Assembly (NCBI GenBank): GCA_036898135.1
Contig: CM072523.1
Location: forward strand, 46,864,719 to 46,928,718
Reading direction: 5' to 3'
DNA length: 64,000 bases
DNA from: Oncomelania hupensis
Lineage: Eukaryota > Mollusca > Gastropoda > Littorinimorpha > Pomatiopsidae
Positions 1-10,656 of this stretch are shown piece after piece. The stretch's first letter is position 1. The number at the start of each line of letters is the position of its first letter. The notes below the pieces were generated by a model. It worked only from the letters and a program-made list of their open reading frames with translations, did not search any database and was not told the DNA's origin. The translations under genes were made by a program, and so were the position numbers.

Positions 1-1834
1 AGAAATTCCGCGTATCAGTATCATGATTTTTTAAATTATATAATATTAGGCTAGTTTAGGCCTATTAGTAATAGAGTAACTACTATAACTGTGTTTATAA
101 TGCGGTATGGTGGGTTAGTTTGTAATTTATCACCATTTATTTTGTAGCAATTTTCAAGCACAGTGCTTTTAGTAGGTTAGATTGTATAGTAACCCTCTTA
201 TTATGCAGGAGTTTTCGAGCACAGTGTTTATTATGTATATAGTGGGTTAGTTTATAAAGTAACAACTATTTTATTATGCAGGAGTTTTCGAGCACAGTGT
301 TTATTATGCACATATAGTGTGTTAGTTTGTACAGTAATACCCTTTATTATGCAGGAGTTTTCGAGCACAGTGTTTACTATACATATGGTGGGTTAGTTTG
401 TAAAATAACAACTATTTTATTATGGAGGAGTTTTCGAGCACAGTGTTTATTATACACATATAGTGGGTTAGTTTGTACAGTAACACCATTTATTATGCAG
501 GAGTTTTTGAGCACAGTGTTTATTATGCACATATAGTGGGTTAGTTTGTAAAGTAACAACTATTTTATTATGCAGGAGTTTTCGAGCACAGTGTTTATTA
601 TGCATATAGTGGGTTAGTTTGTAAAGTAACTATTTTATTATGCAGGAGTTTTCGAGCACAGTGTTTATTATGCACATATAGCGGGTTAGTTTGTACAGTA
701 ACATCATTTATTATGCAGGAGTTTTCGAGCACAGTGTTTATTATGCATATGGTGGGTTAGTTTGTAAAGTAACAACTTTTTTATTATGCAGGAGTTTTCG
801 AGCACAGTGTTTATTATGCATATAGTGGGTTAGTTTGTAAAGTAACAACTATTTTATTATGTAGGAGTTTTCGAGCACAGTGTTTATTATGCACATATAG
901 CGGGTTTGTTTGTACAGTAACACCATTTATTATGCAGGAGTTTTCGAGCACAGTGTTTATTATGCATATGGTGGGTTAGTTTGTAAAGTAACAACTATTT
1001 TATTATGCAGGAGTTTTCGAGCACAGTGTTTATTATGCATATGGTGGGTTAGTTTGTAAAGTAACAACTATTTTATTATGCAGGAGTTTTAGAGCACAGT
1101 GTTTACTATGTATATAGGTGTTATTTTGTAAAGTAGCACTATTTTTATTATGCAGGAGTTTTCGAGCACAGTGTTTATTATAAAGGCATATAGTGTGTTA
1201 GTTTGTACAGTAACACTATTTTCTTATGCAGGAGTTTTTGAGCACAGTGTTTATTATACATTATGGTGGGTTAGTTTGTACAGTAACAGCGTCTTATCAT
1301 GCAGGAGTGTTTTAGCCCAGTGTTTATTATGAATATGGTGGGTTAGTTTATAAAGTAGCACTATTTTATTATGCAGGAGTTTCTGAGCAGTGTTTATTAT
1401 GCAAATTTAGTGGATTAGGTTACTTTGTACAGCAACATCCTTTATTATGCAGGAGTTTTCGAGCACAGTGTTTATTATGCATATAGTGGTTTAGTTTGTA
1501 CAGTAACGCTGTCCTATTATGCAGGAGGTTTCAAGCACAGTGTTTATTATGCATATAGTGGGTTAGTTTGTACAGTAACACCGTCTTATTATGCAGGAGT
1601 TTTCAAGCAGTGTTTATACATATGGTGGGCTAGTTTGTAAAGTAACACTATTTTATTATGCAGGAGTTTTCGAGCTCAGTGTTATTGATACATATATAGC
1701 GGGTTAGTTTGTAAAAGAAGAGTATCTTATTATGCAAAAATTTTCAAGTACAGCGTTTGTTTTGCTAATGGCAGGATACTTTGTACATTAACATCATCTT
1801 ATTATGCATGAGTTTTCGAGCACAGTGTTTTGTG
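1..1834 (+). repeat. Satellite A array, ~66-75 bp units
   Basis: Head-to-tail repeats of about 66-75 bp. Each carries the block GCAGGAGTTTTCGAGCACAG, then a TTTATTATGCATAT-like segment and GGGTTAGTTTGT. Copies are clear from about position 70 and the array probably continues past the left edge of the window. Units differ by substitutions and small indels (TAAAG/TACAG, presence or absence of CA before TATAG). Short open frames here are by-products of the repeat. The same satellite recurs inverted at 8628-10252. Confidence 0.93.
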
Positions 1835-2599
1835 ATCTTTTTGTGTTACTGTTGTTTTGTGAAAACATCATTATGCCAGAGGCAGAGAATGTGAGGACCC
1901 TCACATTTGTAATATAAAGTCTCTCACATTCTTTATACAAGCAGATATGCATACATAACTTAGTGGGGGTAGTGTATTATATAATTTATTATATTTGGGT
2001 TGTTTTTATGCTTAATGTCTAGCATATAATATTTTAGTGCATGTCATGACAAATTCATGTTGCTTAGACATGTTCAAGTGCTGCCGTAGGGATCACTTGA
2101 CCAGGCCCAACTCGTGCATTGTTCCACCAGAATCAGTCACATTCTTCTGACATCGGGTCAACCAGTCGGTTGTGTGGCAACCACCTTAATTCTCTCTGTG
2201 CTATTATGAATGACCATGTATATTGCCAGGGAACAGGGAATTTGCTCTCTGTGGCATGCAGGACCGTGTACTTATTGAGAGGCAACAAAAGCATAGACAA
2301 CAAGAGATAAAAAGAGTTGGTAAGAGAGAAAGAGACTTTGATAATTTATTGCTCAAGGCCACAACAAATACCAAATATATGAAATAAAAAATTAGCACAC
2401 ACACACACTTTTACATAAGCGGCAAGCGCCCGCAAGCAACACTCTCTTCATCAACTCTCTCAAAATTGCAAAACCTTACTCCACAGTCCTATACTAAATG
2501 GTTTAACAACACAGACTAATTTCTGAAATACATTTGATTTAAAATGCTTGATGTATTTGACACAACACATAATACTACCATAAAATCAACATTCATAAA
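1835..2599. other. AT-rich intergenic DNA, nothing recognised
   Basis: No gene, RNA or repeat family recognised. There is a short (CA)n run near 2398-2410. A 63-codon open frame at 2119-2310 (+) has no recognisable motif. Confidence 0.5.
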
Positions 2600-2970
2600 C
2601 TAAATATAACCATGCACATTGAAAGAAACATTGAACTCCCTAACAAAGTACAGTTTTAATATAATCGATCTTAATCTTTGAGAAAAAAACCTATACATTG
2701 CCACTTTTCCAAGAATTACTTTCTTTTCATAGTCTAAATTTTTTACTAAGGCTTCATTTGCATTTTCTTTTAAGTCTACAAAGGGCAAAAATGTGTCCAT
2801 TAAATCATTATATTTAGGACATTCAAATTCAAAATGAACTTTGTCTTCTATCTTTTGTTTGCAACATAAGCAATTCCTATCTTGTTCATATTTTGAAAAC
2901 CCGAATCTATGTTTATATATTTCTGAAACTCCCATCTTAAATCGTGACAATTCACTTCTGTATTATTTAC
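2600..2970 (-). pseudogene. Non-LTR retrotransposon ORF2 C-terminal fragment
   Basis: About 120 codons, open from roughly 2970 (YRSELSRFKMG) to the stop at 2600. The centre has a Cys/His cluster of the form CxxC-x8-H-x4-C (CLCC...VHFEFECPKY), followed by a basic, hydrophobic tail. This arrangement is typical of the region downstream of the RT domain in LINE ORF2 proteins, where a CCHC-like finger sits near the end. RT and endonuclease domains are absent and a stop lies just upstream, so it is a 5'-truncated relic. Clade not assigned. Confidence 0.6.
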
Positions 2971-3487
2971 TTTTAACCCACACAACATATTTTTCTCTTT
3001 AAAAAAAAGACAAACCTACTGTACATTCCCACATGCACACTTGTACTAATATGTTTAAACCAGCCATGAAGTGATGAACATGCAAACTAAACCTTTCTCT
3101 CAATATATACACAAAATGCTTCTCGTAACCAAACCCAAACAATCATACTTTTATTTAGCACCAAGTATTAAGTATTTAGCACCAAGTATTTAGCACCTTG
3201 ATTAAGTAACATCAACAACATATTGTTAGATTTCTTGGAGTAATAATTGTCTGGCTGCAAAATGGAAAGCAGTGTAAAGCAATATTTTACACATTTTATA
3301 AAAGCAGTATGCAATATATGTAAGGAATAATGCCCAACTTCACCATACACAACAGCATTTGGTGTTTCATTCTACACATGCAAAAACCTCATACAGGCAA
3401 ACACATGTATTCCTTGCACAGCTTAATACTGTTTATATCCCCACAATTCTGCCACGTACAAAAAGTTGGTACAACTTGTGAAACAGT
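2971..3487. other. Intergenic, nothing recognised
   Basis: AT-rich sequence. A short direct repeat (AAGTATTTAGCACC) occurs twice near 3165-3200. No coding or RNA feature supported. Confidence 0.45.
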
Positions 3488-3682
3488 TTGAAAAAGACAA
3501 GAGAACATGCAGTCTTTGCTGACAGCTCCCACCCACTGCACTCGGAGTTTGAACTGCTTCCCCCGGGCAGGCGGTATCGCTCTATCAAGTGCAAGAAGGC
3601 AAAGTACTCTCACAGTTTTTTTCCAATGGCGGTGAACAGACTGAATGCTGCCTCTGGCTTCAACGAGCGCACCAGACGTTGA
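3488..3682 (+). pseudogene. LINE ORF2 extreme C-terminus
   Basis: A 64-codon open frame ending in a stop. It contains HPLHSEFELLPPGRRYRSIK and then a KYSHSFFP-AVNRLN segment. This pattern (HPL...F.LLPSGRR.R...K...Y..SF.P.A...LN) is a familiar C-terminal tail of non-LTR retrotransposon ORF2 proteins in aquatic invertebrates and fish. Everything upstream is missing, so it is a 5'-truncated copy. The lineage differs from the fragment at 2600-2970. Confidence 0.62.
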
Positions 3683-3799
3683 CACTGCCACCTCTCCCCT
3701 CTCACAAGTGCCATCTAATGAAATTTTTTTTAATAAATAGTGATGATGACTATATTATATGTGACAGGTTTGTAACAATTTTGTTACATTACATTATTA

Positions 3800-4355
3800 T
3801 TGCTTTAGGTCCAGCAGACTCTTCTGAGCCAAATCAGGACCGGACAACCCCCGATCCGCATAAAAGATCTGCTGAAACAACCCTAGTGGTAAAACCGAAA
3901 GCTCTCCACCAGCCAGTCACTTTACAATAAAGACATCCCACGCAGGGGACGGCTGAGGCTTCACCCCAACTTATCGAACCCCCGTTTACAAAAACAAAAT
4001 AGAATACAAACATCATTATAAATTATCAACAAAACACATACATATAAAATGCCTACATTGCTAAATAATAACATCATAGGAAGCCCTAGTGACCACCTGG
4101 CAGAAAGCGTCCAATATTCCCAAGCTGATCCAACAGACCTCATACACAAATAAGGAGTCTTATCCCGGAAGAGTTTTCAAGAAAAAAGGTAGGAGACTGG
4201 GCTAGCGAAGAAGACGATAGTATAGCAGATTGATAGAACATAGCAGGAATGAGAAAGAACAAATGAGAAAGACAGCGACAGTGGGAATTTAAAGCACTAA
4301 ATTTCCAGAAAGTGGGGATACTATTTATACTGAAACCCCCGGCACCCCAACGGGG
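3800..4355 (-). repeat. Dispersed ~556 bp repeat, copy 1
   Basis: Nearly the same sequence occurs at 55580-56136. On the minus strand it starts with a G/C-rich block (CCCCGTTGGGGTGCCGGGGG), then TTTCAGTATAAATAG, and ends GGACCTAAAGCAA followed by TAA/CAAT-type simple sequence. A microsatellite-like 3' tail suggests a retroposed sequence. No long reading frame is shared by the copies. Family unknown; it could be a long SINE, a LINE leader or another non-autonomous retroposon. A third partial copy is at 62361-62416. Confidence 0.7.
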
Positions 4356-5000
4356 AAGACAGGTTTGTTTATACATAAACAGATTTATATTTATTAATAC
4401 ATTATAAATACACTATAAGGTCCTAAAGTTCTTTTCAGTTTAATGTATACATTTTTATTTTTAGTATGTTATGATAGGTGGAGATGAGTGAGGTGAGTGA
4501 GTAAGTGGATGTGCAAGTGAGTGTGTGCGCATGTGCCTTTTTTTCCCCTGTCTCCTCACATGTAAATATCCATCTCAGAATCTCATTTTATGATAAGTTT
4601 TTTTTAAAATAGGGATAATGATAATCAATTTGAATTGTTTATGTTTTTATTTTATTTTATTTATTGAGTTTTATACAAGTGGGTATCGTTGTGGCAAAAC
4701 AAACTTTCCTTTTAATGGAATAAAAAATACATTGACTTGACTTGAGACATATAATTTATCTTTCTCAGGGCTCTTAAAATTTGTACTATAAATTTTGTCG
4801 CTTTGGTAGCTGCATCATGCATGCCGCAACAAAACTAGGTCTTATAAAAAATATTTAGAAAAAATATATATATCTGTTTTCAAGTTCTAATTGACCTCCC
4901 CCCAAAAAAACATCTTTCTCTCCTTCCCCAAAATCCTATTTTCAGAAACAACAATTTTTTATTTATCTAGATTTATAGTCAACCTCATCTCGTTGCAGCC
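4356..5000. other. Probable LINE 3' tail region plus AT-rich DNA
   Basis: 4390-4745 is non-coding. It ends with an AATAAA-like stretch and a short TTGACT repeat (ACATTGACTTGACTTGAG), which resembles the 3' terminus of a LINE. It may belong to the plus-strand LINE tail at 3488-3682, with the 556 bp repeat inserted between them. 4750-5000 is AT-rich and featureless. Confidence 0.3.
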
Positions 5001-5119
5001 ATGGACAATACATTTAACTGGTTCTGTAATACACCTCATATAGTGACAATCCCGACCACCCTGAAACAAAATGCCTCTGCACGACACTCTCCCACCATAG
5101 CTTTGCATAACTCTGAACA

Positions 5120-5318
5120 CAGATTACCCACCGACTTGGCCACACCATTGACTGGGTGATAACTCGCCCATCCGACAAACTCTTTCTCAACTCAGACATA
5201 TCCTCTGCTCTTCCCTCCGACCACTCTGCTATTCTCTTCTAGCTCAACACACCTCCCTTAACCAAACCCAAACTTATTGACTCAGTCAAGAACCTCGGTG
5301 TCATCCTTGATTCATGTC
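5120..5318 (+). pseudogene. CR1/L2-type LINE fragment, endonuclease end fused to RT end
   Basis: The plus frame reads HTIDWVITRPSDK and then ALPSDHSAILF before a stop. This matches the end of an apurinic-type endonuclease domain (the SDH-H motif region) of CR1/L2-like LINEs. Directly after the stop the same frame reads DSVKNLGVILDS, the conserved segment late in the RT domain. About 1.5-2 kb of element is therefore deleted between them. A dead relic. Confidence 0.6.
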
Positions 5319-5999
5319 ATGTGTAGCTTTTGAAAGTGTTTCCAATGCTAAATAATTATTTAACAAGGAAAACAGATCTGGGCTCAGAATGTACTCTTAC
5401 AGACCTCCATTACCTAAACCGCATGAGTGGACAGAGAAGTAAATGCCTCTGAGGGTCATTAACATTTTTCTTTGTAGTTGTACTCCACTCTTCATAAGCA
5501 CTAACCACAAACAATTTTTTTAAATTGTATCATTACCTGAAATTTGTGAAGGTAGCACATACCATGCTAGAATCAGATAAATCTGATTTTCAGTAAGTGC
5601 ATGTAATAGTACCCCTGTTTTCTATAAAGCGTCATTTATAATATAATTTGCATCAGACCACCGTTTCAGTCTGTTAACAATAAGGCACTGATGTGTACAC
5701 CTTGTATACAATACTCTACAAGGAAATGTCCCAATAATTATCTAGTCACCCTTTTCATGTACTGGCATATATACGAAGCTGATATGCGCTTTACTTCAAA
5801 CGAATAAACTCAAAGCTCGTCGATCTATGCCAAATACATGCTCACGTCCAACAAACATAAGTAATAAATACTCAACAAAGGCAATAATTTACACCTGACA
5901 TAATCTACATGACACATAAGACATGCATCTTGTGTAAAGGTAAATCACTAATAGGAAACTGAAAGGAAAATAGATTTTTTAAAAATTTGGCTGCATTCT
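5319..5999. other. Intergenic, nothing recognised
   Basis: AT-rich sequence with no supported reading frame, RNA gene or repeat family. Confidence 0.45.
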
Positions 6000-6166
6000 G
6001 TATCATTTAAAGATAGGGAGGAAGCTGGAGTACCCGAAGAGAACCCTCGGTGACCAATTCAGTCGTTTACCTCAGTCACAAATTGCTAGCCCCCTGTGGG
6101 GCTCGAACCTGTGACCATCGGCATAGGAAACCAGCGGTTTAACCAACTGCGCTTTGAGCCACCCTA
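6000..6166 (-). repeat. tRNA-derived SINE
   Basis: On the minus strand the head reads as a tRNA-like promoter. A degenerate A box lies near 6145-6162 (GGCTCAAAGCGCAGTTGG) and a perfect B box GGTTCGAGCCC at 6099-6109. Downstream is a body containing TCGGGTACTCCAGCTTCCTC, which resembles a conserved central domain shared by invertebrate SINEs. The cloverleaf cannot be closed properly, so it is not a tRNA gene. Confidence 0.75.
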
Positions 6167-6274
6167 TACAACAGATATTCTTCAGTCACTAGCAAATAAA
6201 CCACATCAGTGGCATCCTCAATATCCAAGGCATTAAGTGCCATACTGAATGCTGCAGACAAACATCCCCGTTGG

Positions 6275-6565
6275 TCATGTTACACAAGGTGGGTCAGCAC
6301 ATGTCTCCCAGTGCACCCATATCCAGCACACACAGCATAAGATCTTGTTAGGAGACATTGCACCACACCCAGGCATATCACAGTTTGGGAGAGATGCTGG
6401 GTTTCCACCAGCCGCTGACTGCAACATGCTGCGGATTGTAGTGCGAAAAGTCTTCGCTTCATCTTGGCAGTAACGATGAAGTTGTCTGTCGCCTTGCAGC
6501 AGTAGGTATGCATTCTGTTTAGATGCATTCAGAATGTCATTAACAACAGTCTTTTGTGAATCATT
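6275..6565 (-). CDS. Last exon of Ulp1-like gene: PHD-like Cys/His finger
   Basis: 291 nt including TGA. It encodes a helical segment (NDSQKTVVNDILNAS) and then a cluster of seven Cys and one His with a W before the final pairs, as in PHD-type fingers. The acceptor TGTACAG lies directly against a (TG)n/(TA)n microsatellite on the sense strand. Confidence 0.6.
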   Translation of the reverse strand, partial: NDSQKTVVNDILNASKQNAYLLLQGDRQLHRYCQDEAKTFRTTIRSMLQSAAGGNPASLPNCDMPGCGAMSPNKILCCVCWIWVHWETCADPPCVT

Positions 6566-6601
6566 CTGTACACACACACACACACACACCCGCACACACA
6601 A

Positions 6602-6688
<87 letters not shown>

Positions 6689-8022
6689 AGTCATCCATTT
6701 CTTGAATATTGGCAATAGGCCTACACTAGAATGCAAAGTAAATAATATATACATGTATCACACAAAATAGTACAATAAAGTTAACTTCAACTGACACTAT
6801 ATTACTTAATTACAGTTTAATTGCAAGTAATTTATTTACTATTTAAAATTTAAAGGTTTAGCTGTGACTATGTCCTCCAGTCAAGATGTGTATTGAAAAA
6901 ATAAGAATTTCAACGTGGCACTGAGCCAGCTAAACAAGTACAATTATTTGAAAATTCCATGAAATGACCAAAAGATTAAGTGCAATTTTTTAACAGCTCC
7001 AATAAAAGTATTCTGGTGATGCATGTGCTGTGAATTACTCACCATTAAAAGGAAAGGCCCACATGACACTCCATCAGTCTGCTGGCCTGACCTCAACAGT
7101 CCTTTCTGCCAGTCAATATCTGGAAGACCTAGACACTGACACCTGAATGAATAGAAGGCCCTGAAATATCCATACATCAAAATAAATCCAGCACTAATGC
7201 CATGTAGCCTACTACAGTAGCAGTTGTTTTCTAACATGCATGTTATTCTTTCAAAATGTAAAAACTGATTTATAAAATGTTTGCATCCTGCTTAAGGTAG
7301 GTTCAAAGCGTAGACAGGTCTCAAAATCCACTTTGCTTTGAACCCTTCAGGTCTGCTGGCTCAAACTAGGGGGCAAATAATGCATCTAGCTCCGATCTGA
7401 AAGTAAATTATGTATTCTCATAAAAGCACAACATACTTCATTATAACCAATGGAAATATTCTGCAACATGCAAATATATCTACACACCACACATTAACCC
7501 TACCTCCACTCTTGAAAACATTTTTCCTCCAGGTGGGGCAATGCCATAGAGTCCAGGACAAACCCTCATGAGAGGTCATGTCCACTGCTAAAAGTAGCCA
7601 GTGACTGTGGATGTTGAATGGTGCCAGCACCCACCTGAATGCTGTCATTTTCACCTACAAAATTTAAACATAAGCTGTGTGATTTTACATGCAGCCAATA
7701 TGCAAGATATAATGGCAATGCATATGTGCTTCAACTATTGTTGTAGTATGAAAACACTAATTGCAACTATAGTCGCCTCTAACTAGCAAAATTATACAAA
7801 CAACAAACTTAACTGCATTAAGGATAAATTAGAAATATACAGCAAATGAATGATTATGTCTAGTACCTTTTCATAGAGAAACATATTGTATACCTGTTGC
7901 TGCCACATTGAAGTGGCAGCAACTGGTAGCGAAAATACGTACACAGTCACTTTCTTGGTGGAGAGCATCGCAGTGCACCCCACTTTTTTGGTAGTTTGTG
8001 TTCGAAACCTTGGCTTTGTTTT
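6275..8022 (-). CDS. Ulp1-like (C48) cysteine protease with PHD-like finger, 4 exons, N-terminus missing, one frameshift
   Basis: Four exons join in consistent phase on the minus strand: 8022-7894 (phase 0-0), 7654-7504, 7142-7043 and 6565-6275. All introns are GT-AG. The protein has VYVF then APFNIHSHW (catalytic His), LDSMALP (Asp) and QQTDGVSCGPF (oxyanion Gln and nucleophile Cys), the order of the Ulp1/SENP fold. The last exon adds a Cys/His cluster (CDMPGC, CCVC, VH, C, C) like a PHD finger, then stops. One base is missing in exon 2 near 7560-7568: before it the frame gives SHEG, after it VLDSM, and an added base also restores the phase into exon 3. Upstream exons are not secured. Such domains occur in cellular deSUMOylases and at the C-terminus of Ginger1-type transposases; no integrase is seen here. 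It may be a decayed or mis-sequenced gene. Confidence 0.68.
6571..6681. repeat. (AC)n-(TA)n compound microsatellite
   Basis: (AC)n at 6571-6600, then about 38 TA units at 6605-6681. It lies in the last intron of the minus-strand Ulp1-like gene, immediately upstream of the acceptor of the final exon. Confidence 0.97.
7043..7142 (-). CDS. Exon of Ulp1-like gene: catalytic Cys
   Basis: 100 nt between acceptor ATTCAG and a strong donor GTGAGT. It encodes CQCLGLPDIDWQKG and QQTDGVSCGPFLLM, with the Q-x6-C spacing of C48 peptidases. Starts with one nucleotide completing the split codon and ends in phase 0. Confidence 0.68.
7504..7654 (-). CDS. Exon of Ulp1-like gene: His and Asp motifs, with frameshift
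   Basis: 151 nt between acceptor TTGTAG and donor GTAGGG. It carries the catalytic HW and, in the next frame, LDSM. One base is missing around the GGGTTTG stretch (7560-7568). 151 + 1 nt gives the phase 2 end that the following exon requires. Confidence 0.62.
7894..8022 (-). CDS. Exon of Ulp1-like gene: N-terminal part of protease domain
   Basis: 129 nt, 43 codons. It follows an acceptor ending TTTCAG and is followed by donor GTATAC. It encodes a basic stretch, then KKVTVYVFSLP and MWQQQ, the hydrophobic lead-in expected before the HW motif. Phase 0 at both ends. Confidence 0.55.
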
Positions 8023-8229
8023 CTGAAATTATAAACATAGTTGTTAAACAATACAATGTGTCTGTAAAATATTTTGTTAGTTTGTACAATAATTTGGAAA
8101 TAATTTGAACCACTATACTAAAAAAAAAAAAAAGACATCCAATTTCAAACAATGGTACCTAAACCATCCTTCATAATAACATTATGTGCTCCAAAACTCT
8201 TACATAATCATAATGTTAAAATAATAAAA

Positions 8230-8515
8230 AGGGTAGGTAAAGGTAGTCCCATAGCCTTGTGGCCTAAGGGGAGCGTGATGTTGGAGATCACACTTATCTT
8301 GGTCCAGCGTAATGAGGGTGATGCCCATCTCTCTCCCTCGCTGCTTTACCTTCCCCACCCTTAAGAGAGTAGGTACTCAGTCACAGTTGAGTCAACTGGG
8401 AGCATTGTTATTTGTCGCTTGACGTTTTGCGGTCACCCATCCAAGTGCTAACCGCACTGGACGGTCCTTAACTTGCGACACAGTAGCGAGTGCTCCAACC
8501 ACTGCGCTATCCGAC
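8230..8515 (-). repeat. Chimeric tRNA/5S rRNA SINE
   Basis: On the minus strand, GGATAGCGCAGTGGTTGG holds a canonical tRNA A box (8499-8509). Instead of a tRNA B box, the head continues into AAGTTAAGGACCG and then GGTTAGCACTTGGATGGGTG (8429-8474). That closely matches the internal control region of 5S rRNA (AAGTTAAGCAACG... GGTTAGTACTTGGATGGGTGACCGC). The body runs to about 8230 and contains GTGACTGAGTACCTACTC. A related body fragment is at 60940-61080. Too partial to be a 5S gene. Confidence 0.75.
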
Positions 8516-8627
8516 ACATAATACATAACCGAAACCAAATAAACCAAACACTGCTTTAAACTCCTGAATACGCTCCTGTTAAATTTAACAGACCCATCAT
8601 ATGTACAATAAGCACTTATGCTAAAAA

Positions 8628-10252
8628 ACTTCTGCATAAGAAAATGATGTTACTGTACAAACTAACCCACTCATAATAAACACTCAGCTAAAAACTCCAG
8701 CATAATAAAATAGTGTTAGTGTACAAACTAACCCACCATAATTAATATGCCTAGTAAACACTGTGCTTGAAAACTCCTGCATAATAAAATGGTGTTACTG
8801 TGTCTGTACAAACTAACCCACCATATGCAGAACAAACACTGTGCTCCAAAACTCCTGCTTAATAAAATGGTGTTACTTTACAAACTAACCCACCATATGC
8901 ATAATAAACATTGAGCTCGAAAACTCCTGCATAATAAAATGGTGTTAATGTACCAACTAAGCCATCATAAGCATAATAAACACTGAGCTCGAAAACTCCT
9001 GCATACTATTAATAAAATTGTGTTACTGTACAAACTAACCCAATAAATGCATAACATTTATAAACACAGAACTTGAAAACTTGTGCATAATAAAATAGTG
9101 TTACTGTACAAACTAACCCACTAAATGCATAATAAACACTGAACTTGAAAAATCCTTCAAAATATGATGTTGTTACTGTACAACTACTAGCTAACCCACA
9201 ATAATTATGCATAATATGCACTGAGCTTGAATAAATAAAATGTTGTTACTTTACAAACTAACCCACTATATGCATAATAAACACTGAGCTCAAAAACTCT
9301 TGTATAATAAAATGATGTTACTGTACAAACTAACCCACTATATGCATAATAAACACTGAGCTCAAAAACTCTTGCATAATAAAATGGTGTTACTCTACAA
9401 ACTAACCCACTATATGCATAATAAACACGGAGCTCAAAAACTCTTGTATAATAAAATGATGTTACTGTACAAACTAACCCACTATATGCATAATAAACAC
9501 TGAGCTCAAAAACTCTTGCATAATAAAATGGTGTTACTCTACAAACTAACCCACTATATGCATAATAAAATGGTGTTACTCTACAAACTAACCCACTATA
9601 TGAATAAACAACACTGAGCTTGAAAACTCCTATACTAAACCACCATATGCATAATATTAATAAAGACTGACCTCAAAAACTCGTGCATAATCAAATGGTG
9701 TTAATGTACAAACTAATCCACTATATGTATATACACTGAGCTCGAAAACTCCTTAATAATATGATGTTGTTACTGTACAAACTAATTCACAATAATTATG
9801 CATAATAAGCACTGAACTTGAAAACTCCTGCATAATGAAATGGTGTTACTGTACAAACTAACCCACTATATGCATAATAGACACTGAGCTCGAAAACTGC
9901 TGCATAAAAAAAATGTTACTGTACAAACTAAGCCGCTATATGCATACAAAACACTGAGTTCGAAAACTCCTGCATAATAAAATGATGTTAATATGCAAAC
10001 TAACCCACCATATGCATAATATACACTGAGCTTAAAAATTCCTGCATAATAAGATGGTAGTACTGTACAAACTAACCCACCCATAATAAACACTGTGATC
10101 GAAAACTCCTGCATAATACAATGGTGTAAGTTTTTAATGTACAAACTAACCCACCATACATAATTAACACTGAGCTTTAAAACTCTTACGTTACAAATTA
10201 ACCCTTAATCATATGTACATAAAATGCTGTGCTCAAAATCACTTGCATAATA
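8628..10252 (-). repeat. Satellite A array, inverted orientation
   Basis: Reverse complement of the satellite at 1-1834: CTCCTGCATAATAAAATGGT, TTACTGTACAAACTAACCCA and ATGCATAATAAACACTGAGC blocks at a ~65-75 bp period. More diverged than the left array, with several truncated units. It lies in what would be the intron upstream of the Ulp1-like exons. Confidence 0.92.
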
Positions 10253-10499
10253 AGAAACAACGAATAGCAGAAAGAGAGAGAGAATGACCAAAGAATAAAA
10301 TAAAAATTAAGCAACACATAGAAAATGAGCCATACTAAACAAACACACACACAGCTTAATTTATTGAAGTTTAATTAATAAAGCACGCTTTTTATTTATT
10401 ATCATTTCACAATCTGCAAAATTAAAAGCATTAGTCATGGATATTTAGGATTAAAAATGTTGTAAGCCTGAATGTTGTTATTAGCAATATTGATCATAC

Positions 10500-10656
10500 C
10501 TTGGTGTTTGTTGCCAAAGGCTTCTGCTTACTACCACCACCACTGGAACAGATGTTAATTTTGTGATGCTCCACATAGCCTGGGATCAGTCAATCGTCTT
10601 GCAATATATTCAGAAACATCAGACGCTTTGATGTCTTCTTATGTTTTCCATCAAAC
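10500..10656 (-). pseudogene. Possible decayed upstream exon of the Ulp1-like gene
   Basis: 157 nt bounded by acceptor CCATTTAG and donor GTATGA on the minus strand. The frame compatible with a phase 0 join reads FDGKHKKTSKRLMFLN and later KQKPLATNTK, but has one in-frame TGA. A second frame gives SDVSEYIARRLTDPRLCG. The correct frame cannot be decided. Confidence 0.25.

Noticed and set aside
327..1640. 60-71 codon frames in satellite A
   Set aside because: Periodic translations of the ~70 bp repeat with no independent evidence.
6090..6166. tRNA gene
   Set aside because: A and B boxes are present, but the acceptor and other stems do not pair and a SINE body follows.
6275..6770. Long YIYIYI-type open frames
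   Set aside because: They are translations of the (TA)n microsatellite. The only coding part is the final exon of the Ulp1-like gene, 6565-6275.
8429..8474. 5S rRNA gene
   Set aside because: Only the internal control region is similar and the 5' and 3' arms are absent, so it is part of a SINE.
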